Positions 22,931-32,019 of a stretch of DNA of 64,000 nucleotides are shown one piece after another. The stretch spans positions 1 to 64,000 of the forward strand of contig WNNJ02002300.1 of NCBI GenBank assembly GCA_012934845.2. Reading direction: 5' to 3'. The translations under genes were made by a program, and so were the position numbers. Positions within the stretch are counted from its first letter, which is position 1. The number at the start of each line of letters is the position of its first letter. The notes beneath the pieces were generated by a model. It saw nothing but the letters and a program-made list of their open reading frames with translations. It did no database searches and was not told the DNA's origin. This DNA is from Pomphorhynchus laevis (taxonomy: Eukaryota > Acanthocephala > Palaeacanthocephala > Echinorhynchida > Pomphorhynchidae).

Positions 22931-25615
22931 ATTTTCAACTGTTGGGTTCCCATTTGTGGAAGTCTGCAATTATTGTCCCAATTCCAAAGAAATCGATTCC
23001 GTTATATTGCTCAAACTATAGAACTATAAGCCTCACAAGTTCCGTATGTAAAGTTCTGAAGAGATTGATTGGCTGTAGAATTTTGCATTATTTAGATGAA
23101 TTAAATCAGCTAACTGAGTCTACGTATTGTTATATAATTATAAAATAAACAAAACATAATAATGCTAAATCAAAATTTAATAATTAAATAATAACATTAA
23201 TAATTGTTATAATTTATATCAAGTTAAAATTAAAAATTGAAATTGAAAATAAACGTCATTTTATGAATTGACTAATAAATAACAGACGTTGTATTAGAAT
23301 AAGAATTAGTGGTCATCAGGAGGAACTGCTATCCTATCAGGTTTGGGTCCCTAACTCCTCTCCCCGACATTGCAGTGGGGCCAAATACATGCTAATGATG
23401 TATTTCCTCTGATAAAACTATCTAGTATCTTATTCTAATACAAAGTATATTATTTATTATCCATCCATAAAAATTTGCCACTTAAGAGTTTAAATTTATT
23501 CTTTATATTATTGTGTTGATTTATATATTTTACTATTTTCTGCTTGATGTTATTTTTATAGTAACCTAGTTTAAAATATGCATCTATTAAATTATTTAAA
23601 TGATTTTTAAGAAAGCCAATATCATTACATATTGTTGCAATTCTTAAAATTTCATTATTTAATGTATTATATTTTATATTATATGGTATGCATGAATGCT
23701 CATGCAAAAATATGTTTCTTGTAAATTTAAATATGTCATCTTTACGATATAAATTAATAGTAGTTTTAGTTAATGTTAATTTAATGTTCATATCTAGATA
23801 TACACCTTCTTTATCATTAATATTGGTTTTGTTAAGAATAAGGCTTTCTGGATAAATGTGCTCATTAATTGAATAAAAATTATTAGAATTAAATACACAT
23901 ATATCATCAATGTATCGAAACATATATTTCATATATTTATATTGTTTAGATTTAGTTTTTACACAGTTATGAACAAATTCATATTCTATAAAGCTTAAAA
24001 ACAAGTCAGCTATAATTGGGCTACTATTACCACCCATTGGAACACCTTTTACTTGTCTAAATGTAGATGTCCCTACTTTTAAATAATTTTGATTTATCAA
24101 AATATTTAAGGATTCTATTAATTCAATTTTATCCATATATTTATATTTATTTGATGGTTTAATTTTTGCCAGATAGGCGTTATAATTATTATAGCATATA
24201 TATGTATATCTTTTTCCGAATATAAGATTAATTAATTTTACTAACGCTTCTTTAATATCTACTAAATCTAGATTTGTATAAAGCGTACTAAAATCGTATG
24301 TATTTATATTTTGAAAATTTATTCCTTTTGTCTGTTCTAAAAATTCTTTTGTAGAATTAATACTGAAATAGTGTTTTATACCAGTATTAATTTCGATTAC
24401 CTTACAATATTTTTTGAAGTGTGCTTTAATTACTTTAAGTATTTTATTCATATAGACAGAAAGTGGTTTTAATGTACATTTAAACGCACTACATATGAAC
24501 CTAGGTTTTATTGGATTTTTATGTAATTTTGGATTCCAATATAATATAGGTATAGTTTTATTATCTAATTCAACCTTTATACCCTTTTTATCTATTATAG
24601 AACAGTGACTTGTAATAATTGTTTCTAAACTCAACTCACTACGTTCATATGTTGGATTTACATTTAAATCATTAGAATTAACCTCTTTCATTAGTATATC
24701 ATAATAAAGCTTTTTGCATATGAAGACAAAGTTATTACTAGCTTTATCAATAGTTGTTATTATATAGTTATCATTTAATTTAGTAAGTTCTTTATACATA
24801 TCTTTATTAATTTTATCTTTCCTTTTATAATTGTTTGTTATTTTCATTTTATTTTTAATTTTATCAAATATATAATATTTCCAAATTTTTATCTTAGATA
24901 TATTCGAGCTTTCACTATTAATCAGCTTACTAAAGTAATCATTTAAGTTATTATATAACGAACTGTAAATTTTATTTTTGTCGTTGTTGTTATTTAATCT
25001 ATATTTATACCCTTTTGATAGCAGCTTTCTTAATTCACAATTCTCAATTAATTCTATATTATGGGTATGAAGACAAAGTTATTACTAGCTTTATCAATAG
25101 TTGTTATTATATAGTTATCATTTAATTTAGTAAGTTCTTTATACATATCTTTATACATATCTTTATACATAACACAGGATTATTACAAATTCACAGCACG
25201 GTTTTCGTTCCAAGGGTTGTGTCTAACTAACCTGTTTTCCGCCCGTGAATTATGAACTAAGACAACTAGTTCAGGTAAATACGTCGTCGTTATCTTTTTA
25301 GATTTTTCAAAGGCATTTGATCGAGTTCCGCACTCATGTCTAATTAATTTGTTATCTCATAATTGTGTTCCTTGTACCATCTGTAATTGGGTTCGGGAAA
25401 TCCTTAGCCGACGTTTCTACAGAGTTAGAGTTGGGAGCCACGTTCCCATTACATGATATGTAAATTGTGAAGTCCATTATGGTACGGTGTATTCGGTCAT
25501 CTTCTTTTTATCATATTTCTAAATGACTTATTATTACGTATTTAAAACACATTCTTAGCCTTTGCCGATAATGTAAAACTATGGTACACTAGAGATAGTA
25601 AACTGGATGCTAAAA
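22930..25615 (+). mobile_element. LINE-C RT block (fingers/palm), split by a PLE insertion
   Basis: The first part, 22930-23105, encodes LWKSAIIVPIPKKSIPLYC and NYRTISLTSSVCKVLKRLI, ending at YLDELN. After the PLE (23106-25180) the frame resumes at 25187 with ITNSQHGFRSKGCV, then VVIFLDFSKAFDRVPH (palm motif A) and LAFADNVKLWYTRDSKLDAK (motif C, with FADN in place of the usual YADD), ending at about 25615. It has several frame breaks. It corresponds to the part that LINE-C copy 2 lacks. Confidence 0.72.
23106..25180 (-). mobile_element. A+T-rich Penelope-like element, RT frame open, 5' truncated
   Basis: The minus strand carries an open frame from at least 25066 down to a stop at 23450 (about 538 codons; the first ATG at 24847 gives 465 residues, but homologous-looking text such as CELRKLLSKGYKYRL lies upstream of it). 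RT motifs: ASNNFVFICKKLYYD near the start, PKLHKNPIKPRFICSAFKC, YDFSTLYTNLDL (palm A), KGVPMGGNSSPIIADLFLS and the catalytic MFRYIDDICVF. There is no C-terminal GIY-YIG: the frame ends 15-20 residues after the thumb (LLSGKFLWMDNK). The 3' terminus, read on the minus strand, ends TACGTAGACTCAGTTAGCTG and recurs at 30.7, 31.03, 31.34 and 54.2 kb. At the 5' break an internal piece (24715-24810) is repeated at 25069-25165, with a thrice-repeated CTTTATACATAT. Confidence 0.85.
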
Positions 25616-25627
25616 TTTATGAATGGA

Positions 25628-25703
25628 GTATTTTTCTACAAAAAATATTTACATATATCATCAATGTATCGAAACATATATTTCATATATTTATATTGTT
25701 TAG
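25628..25703 (-). mobile_element. 76-bp fragment of the A+T-rich PLE
   Basis: Nearly identical to the RT YIDD region of the element above (about 23889-23955). It is wedged between the LINE-C RT block and a LINE-B copy, and looks like junction filler. Confidence 0.75.
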
Positions 25704-25708
25704 ATTTA

Positions 25709-25748
25709 GTTTCCTCGTCGCCGCCTCCTCCGACGAGGAGGCGGCGAC
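25709..25748. repeat. Perfect 18-bp hairpin at a LINE-B junction
   Basis: CCTCGTCGCCGCCTCCTC (25709-25726), loop CGAC, then its exact reverse complement (25731-25748). The right half is LINE-B sequence (compare 13.94 and 32.19 kb); the left half is a fold-back copy of it. Confidence 0.9.
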
Positions 25749-28700
25749 GAGGAAAGATCGTAGATCGTAGTTGTTGGAGTAATTGGGAACGTAGAGTAAA
25801 GGAGAATGACGGTAAGGCAGCGATAGAGAGAGGTGGGGCGAGTGTCGCCCAAGAAAGGGAGGTTGATGAACGATACGGATCTGACGACGATAAGACGAAA
25901 AGTGACGAGAAGAAGGATGAGTTAGATGCGGATGTAGATGCTAGTCAAGCGAGTTGGGCTAGATGTGTGGATGTTTGGTCGAAGCGACGGAGACATAGAA
26001 GCACTCGAAAAGTTTAGAGAATTGGCGCAAATGCTTAGGAAGTAATCGATTTTAGGGAAGAAACACGATGAAAGGAGAGACATACAAGAACGGAAGTTGA
26101 TAAGGGAAGGATCGGCGGATGCCATGGATAATTAAGTAAGACGAGCAGACATTGTCGCTGACCAAGAGTTTAATGGAAAGGTAAGTCGTTGTAAGTTGTT
26201 GTAAACCTGCATGCAGGCGATTTCTGTGGAGTAATTAGAGTGGAAAGTGGATTGGATAAGAGGATACAGATTGGATGAAAAGAGATAAACGTTGATCTGC
26301 ATTATGATAAGGCGCTCTAAGAGCTTAGAAAGTGTAGGGATGAGTGAAATAGAGCGATATCTAGAAGAAAGGGCCCGAGCGATTGTTTCTTAAGGAGGGG
26401 ACGAACGTGGGCGGATTTCCAGTGTGAAAAGATGATACGACTGCAAATGCACGAGTTAAACAAGGTGGTGAGGAAAGGGGATATCGATGAGCATATGGAT
26501 TTAAGTATGTGGTAGGTAGGAGATCGGCAGTAAGGTTTTGTTGGGAAAGGACATGAAGAGAGATGATACTTCGGCAGGTGAGACAGAAAGAAGATGAAAG
26601 AGTTCCGGGGGGATGAGGCGAGGCGGGGAAGAGTGGGATAAAATGGAGACGGGGATGTGAGTGAGCAACTTTGATACTTTGGCCTGAAGAAATGACGAAT
26701 AATCATGGGGATTTATGTTTCAAAGTGAATAGGAATAGAAAGGATTGAGTTAAATGTATGCCAGAGAGACTTAGAGTTAAATGAAAAATGATGATTTTAT
26801 GCTGCCAGAATGAGTTGCATTTGTTACTTTGTTTGTTGAGATGAGACCGGCGGAGAGCCAGATAAGAAGGAGAGACGTACTGAGCGAGCGGATATTACGT
26901 CTGAGATAGTGGTGATACACTCGAAATCATAGAAAAGCATATATACTCGACGCTTTGAGAGTAGGCATTGAATGTCGAACCCCGGGGCACGGTGCAAGCG
27001 ATGGTGAGGGTATGCTTGAAAAACAAGAGAATATCGAGGGTGGACGTGAGTTTAGAGTCAAAACGAAAGGCGAGATCGTGAGTAGAGGATGATGATATTG
27101 CAGGAGAGGATAGAGACGATTTGAGTAAGCCAGATGGGAGAATAGGGAGTTCAAAATTTCTCCAAGGGCCACATAAGATGTTAGGTGTGTGAGGCTAGGT
27201 GTGGTTGAATGTGCGCTAAAGGGTGACAAGAAATTTATCAGTTAGACCAGGTTCAGAGATGGACAGTGAGGTATAGGAAGAAAAACGATCGGGGACAGCC
27301 ATTATATCGAGTGCCTGCCAAGGACATGTGTGGGGCAGTTGAGATGAGTTTGTAATCATAGTTCGATAGAATTCTGATGAACCGGATGGAATCGGTGAAA
27401 GATGGCGGTCTAGGCGGATGTTGAAGTCGCCAAGAACTAGTAAAGGGGTGGAGGACAAAGAACAGCGGTGTTCTTTCCCCACTTGAGGTCAGTGTGTTCG
27501 GTAAAAAATGAGGTAGGAACTAATGAACCAGACCGGTATACAATGGCGAGATCCAGCATGTTTGGACGATAATAACAACAAGTGAGCAATTCAATAGAGC
27601 AAGGACTGAAAATGGGAATGATTTTGCGATGAGACGCGGGGTGACGCACGAATGCGACAATGCCGCCATGACTAGAGAATTTAGAAGGGCATGAGCTAAA
27701 GGGGCAGGTGGATTCGACTAGTGAGCAACATACAGAGAGCAGACGGCGAATGGATAGGTCGTAGAAATCAGAGTGCCAGGATTCAGTGAGGCAGAAGAGA
27801 TTGATAGATTGCTTGGTGAAGAGGTTGATGATGATATCGATTTATGTAGAATAGATCTAGTGTTGAGGAGGCCAAGGAAGAAATCGTGTAGTGGTGATAG
27901 GGGCTAGCGGTGAAGATATATAGGGGAGATGGATCGCAATTGAATTTTGGAGGTGTGGACAATTGGAAAATTTCCGTTGATGTTTCGGATGGAGAGGGAT
28001 TTTTCGCCGTTTCCCTCGCGATTAAGTTTTTTGATGCGTGCAGAAGTTGAGCGATTTTGTTAGGGGTGCGATCGGGAAAAATGCGAGTGTCTGAAGAGGA
28101 GATGAGTTTAAATCGTTTGGAGAGGACACATGATGCGTTAGAGCGATGCTTTAAAAACAAATTTCAGGAAAGGAAACTGAGGAGGATTAGGTTGATGAGA
28201 TTTGTTTAGCCGGATGAATGCACTAGAGATATGTCGTTAAAAAAGGATGGGTTATCCGCATGAACATAAGACGAGAGGATATATCTGAAAGCGGAAACAT
28301 CGTGGTCGAGACATGTTTGTGTAGATAAGAAGGTGGAAGGAGTGATATTAGTGACGATGACGCAACGATCGCGAGAAGGAAAGCGTTTATGTGAAGGAGG
28401 ACGTGCGACATGACTGGGGTGATCATGTCATGTGAGCTGGGAGTTGAGGATATGAAGGGAGTCGGTTTGACATCTGGAGTCAGAGGATAAAGATAATATA
28501 GAGGGTGGCAAGCGATGTGAGGAAAGGTTATGAGTAAAAGGTTCGTGGAGGTTGGTGGAGGTGATTTTGATTGATGGATGCAGGTTATTGAGAACGATAC
28601 AGAAGGGCGGGACGGGGATATTGCGTTGTAAAGATGACATGGGATGGGAAGACATGACATGAGAAGACATGTAGACATGGCATGGGATGACATGTAAAGA

Positions 28701-28816
28701 TGACATGGGATGGGAGGATCAGTGAGTGGAGAATGAACATAGGAAACGACGTGGGAAGTTTGAGTGGACGTGTTGGAGGTTGATATTTGTTGAGGAGAGA
28801 TATTTAGGAGTAGCAA
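25727..28816 (-). mobile_element. LINE-B copy 2 (CR1/L2-like), near full-length, decayed
   Basis: From the 5' side on the minus strand: an ORF1-like region (28816-28170), then endonuclease text with LGLLNTRSIL near 27870, ESWHSDFYDLSIRR-type residues near 27770, LVLGDFNIRLDRHLSP near 27440 and SEPGLTDKFLVTL near 27240. RT entry is at about 26700-26460 (the FPNKT...ILKSICSSISPF block), then a long gap, and the C-terminal region with the 3' side truncated at 25727. The same family is more complete at 32.02-35.16 kb. Many breaks are present, and an internal piece of RT (the YADD region) is missing or scrambled here. Confidence 0.78.
28615..28725. repeat. Short degenerate tandem repeat (GACATGGGATGGGA-like)
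   Basis: Units of 13-35 bp built from GACATGGGATG and GACATGTAGACATG are repeated several times inside the 5' part of LINE-B copy 2. Confidence 0.7.
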
Positions 28817-28819
28817 TTG

Positions 28820-30066
28820 TTTCTATATAATGACATGAATTCAATTTGGATAAAGTAACTGATGTTCGTGTGGGAAGATGTGATTTAATACTAGAGGTGT
28901 CGATTAAATTTCGTAAATTGCGTTATTCTAATTCTAGTGTTCGTAATTTCTTGGCAGAACAAAAAATCCACAAAAAATCGCCATTCGTATTTTTGCTTAA
29001 ATCCAGCAAAACTAGCATTGTCATGCAACATTCGCATCCATACGCAACACAGTGAATGTCACAAACTTGTATGTAGATGAACTATTCATGTTATTGACCT
29101 TGACATCATCTGCATTAATCCATATTCGAAGTAGAATTCAACTTTTTCTTCCCTTTGTTCGTAAGTTCGTTGTATTATAAGTATGTTCTTTTTATTGATT
29201 TAAAGAAGTCTTTATTGATTAAAGAAGTCTTTAATAAGATCCGTAGATATGATTGCTGTCGGAATCAGGGAGTAATATGATTGTATATATTATCTTGTAT
29301 ATATTATGGCAATGAAGGTAAGAATGACAATGAGGGTACGAATGAATAATATGGATAGTTACCAATGTGGTATTACCTAAATCTCGTAGCCATGCTACAC
29401 ATCTCTCTTCGTTTTTAATAGGGCATCTTCACTGAGCTCGGTTACATTGCATTCTGATATCCGAATTGCAGTTATCAGTCATGTAAATTATTAATTTTCT
29501 AATGAAGCAAGTTTGACCTACCCATCTTCCAAAGATCATTTAAAAACGCTGCTTGAAATTTAGTTTTCACTTATATAAGACAAATTAAACAAACTTCATA
29601 TATAGCCAGCAAATTATATTCTCGTAATTTTGCCTCGATTGAAGGAAAATGACGGAGATAATTAAATTAAAATACAAAATACAAAGAAATAAAAATTCAA
29701 ATTTTACTTACTCATTGAACGTTGATTTTTTTAATAAAGTGTGAGATTAAAGGTAGTATATATTAAAACTTTTCAAAAACAAACGATGCCTGATTCTGAA
29801 GAGGGAATAAGCAGCAAACGTTATACAAAAATTACAGCTTCAAAATTCATTCTACTTATACAAACAAACACCCAACATATGCAAATAGGAAAGTTGAGTT
29901 TCTTTTGAACAGAAATTGTAAATTCTGTTTACAAATTTGCCATTTATACACAAAACAGTAATAACTTTGTATTGTAATATCATACTTGATATTATAATAC
30001 CATACTTTGTATTATAATACCATATTATATTATTATATTATTACAATATAATAATATAATAATATG
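28820..30066. other. Spacer with one unrecognised short frame
   Basis: A 69-codon open stretch at 28846-29055 (+) starts with a non-ATG-like context and shows no known motif. The rest is A+T-rich with local repeats (an ATAATACCATA run at 29.98-30.06 kb). I see no gene. Confidence 0.4.
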
Positions 30067-30310
30067 CATCCTTTTCTCCATTCGTAGTTTCGACCAACGG
30101 CGCTATTGGACCGGCCGCGTCTGCTTTGCTGAAGAACTTAGCTAGAAAAATATCAGATAAAAAAGGAACAGACTATAGTGATGAGATGATCGCTTTGCGC
30201 ACATCAATCGGCATATCTTCGGCTAGAATGGTATCGGCTTGTTTAAGAGCATCAAGATCAAAGATCCTGCGCCATTCTGGCAACATTCCATTACGGAGAC
30301 GGTGATTACA
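30067..30310 (+). mobile_element. C-terminal fragment of the CxCG/RHD-type retroelement
   Basis: A plus-strand frame reads ASFSPFVVSTNGAIGPAASA, then LLKNLARKISDKKGTDYSDE, then IALRTSIGISSARMVSACLR to a stop at about 30313. This matches, from memory, the C-terminus (F.P.VFST.GG.G.E....K.LA..+A.K......+....+R....F.L.R....C+RG.R) of the retroelement family whose RT-distal part is at 60.0-61.3 kb on the other strand. It is truncated at the 5' side. Confidence 0.55.
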
Positions 30311-30439
30311 TCTAATAAATACTTATTTTAATTTTGTTTGTTTTAAATGAGCCCATTTGCGGGATTCCTTGAATGTAATTTTTGAAATAAATCAGGTATA
30401 ATTAAAAAAATATATAATAATATTATTATTTATTATTAT

Positions 30440-31350
30440 TTAATTATCGTGGTTTTCTAAATTTCAGATTTTCGTGTTCAGGTTTTCGAAACCTGATAAC
30501 ATAGCAGTTCATCCTGATACCCTCTAATCCTTATTCTGATACAATATCGTTTATTTGTTATTCAATTCATAAAAATTGACTTTTATTTTGAATTTCAATT
30601 TCAAATTTTAAGTTAATATAAATATAAATTGTATAAAGTCTTATATTTTATATTTAAAAAGTCTTATATTTAAATTTTAACTTCAGTTAGCTAATCTGAT
30701 TATTTATATAATTTTTTCATGCATTCTAACACATCTTTATTATTGTTCCGCTGCCATGCTGGGTCGAGGAATCGGGGCTGACACATAATAAAATAGCAGT
30801 TCATCCTGATACCCTCTAATCCTTATTCTGATACAATATCGTTTATTTGTTATTCAATTCATAAAAATTGACTTTTATTTTGAATTTCAAATTTTAAGTT
30901 AATATTAGCAATATAAAATCTTATATAACAATTATTAATTATTTATAATTTTTTATAATTATCAATTATTTGAATTTTATTAGCATTATTTTTAATTTAT
31001 AAATAATGCTAATATAATATACGTAGATTCAGTTAGCTGATCTGATTTGTTCAATATATGATAGATTGTAAGAAATTGACACATCTTGTGAGAATTGCTT
31101 TTCGCGTGGTTCCATCAGGATATCACTTGATATCACCTTTTTAATTTTTTTTGCATACGATACTTTCGGACTATAATGAATAAATGCTAAACCACTTCGA
31201 GCTCTGATTCCATTGATTATTCTGATTCCTCTTTTCTTTGATCCAGCTCAAATAATCAATAATGGATCAGTATCAACTATTTAAAATTTTATTAGTATTA
31301 TATTTAATTTTTAAATAATATAATATACGTAGATTCCGTTAGCTGATCTA
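30440..31350 (+). mobile_element. Tandem 3'-end fragments of the A+T-rich PLE family
   Basis: Two ~100-bp copies (from 30501 and from 30793, 292 bp apart) share AGTTCATCCTGATACCCTCT and the following sequence almost without change. Both lead to the family 3' terminus (CAGTTAGCTAATCTG near 30685; CAGTTAGCTGATCTG near 31030), and a third terminus lies at 31337. PLEs often insert as partial tandem copies, which this resembles. No coding sequence remains. Confidence 0.7.
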
Positions 31351-31386
31351 TAAATTTAGTATTTTTTGAAAATGGAATTCTTATAG

Positions 31387-31653
31387 AATTTGGATACGCG
31401 GAAAAGGCACGTTTTGCTTACTAATCTATACAATGATAGAAGTATGTGCCAAAGAGCATTTAAACTGTACGGGTATGTTAAAATTCCATCACATGTATTA
31501 TATTATGTATTGTTAGATAAATCATCTAATATTCAAGTAAACCGTGATGCAATCCAGCGTAAAGATTCTACATCAGATGTTGATGAAACATGTCCACTAT
31601 TAAGACAATTAGATAGTCTTCAAAAGCTCAAACATGTTGGTTTGTTTTTTTAG
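31387..31653 (+). CDS. Unrecognised host-like 3' exon (about 88 codons)
   Basis: An open frame follows a plausible 3' splice site (TTCTTATAG before 31387) and ends with TAG at 31651-31653. It reads NLDTRKRHVLLTNLYNDRSM, then FKLYGYVKIPSHVLYYVLLD, and ends QLDSLQKLKHVGLFF. There is no ATG at its start, so it would be an internal or terminal exon. Codon composition and the absence of RT or transposase motifs set it apart from the surrounding elements. I do not recognise the family. It could belong to a gene whose other exons lie outside the visible exons, or be the 5' neighbour of the SOCS-like gene. The region from 31654 to 32015 is A+T-rich and empty. Confidence 0.4.
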   Translation, partial: NLDTRKRHVLLTNLYNDRSMCQRAFKLYGYVKIPSHVLYYVLLDKSSNIQVNRDAIQRKDSTSDVDETCPLLRQLDSLQKLKHVGLFF

Positions 31654-32019
31654 TTATTTTATATTAAATTAACTGAGTACTTAAAATCAAATGCGTTGCA
31701 GACAAATTCAGATAAAGGCACAGCCATAGAAGTAAAGATTTAGATTTCTAAAAGTATTGAATAGTGAACACTTGGATAAAATATTTATATCTCAAATGAT
31801 GGCTGTGTGTGAATTATAAATTTGATTTTAAAGTACTAAAATACACGAATTGATGTAAATATTGTGTATCGTGAAATAAAAAGGCTTTTTAAATTAGATG
31901 TAAATAGTTGATTAGATAATATTAAATAATTATATAATATGATATGTAATATATAATATAATATATTATATAATATTATAAGTCACAATAGAGAAGAGCA
32001 TCACGATTGAACCACGACT

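Noticed and set aside
25607-26017. 136-codon plus frame with charged residues
   Set aside because: It is the antisense of LINE-B copy 2 plus the hairpin and a PLE scrap.
28223-28816. 197-codon minus frame rich in H, S, P and T as a host secreted protein
   Set aside because: It lies exactly at the 5' part of LINE-B copy 2 and is built on a CATGTCATC-type tandem repeat; composition comes from the repeat.
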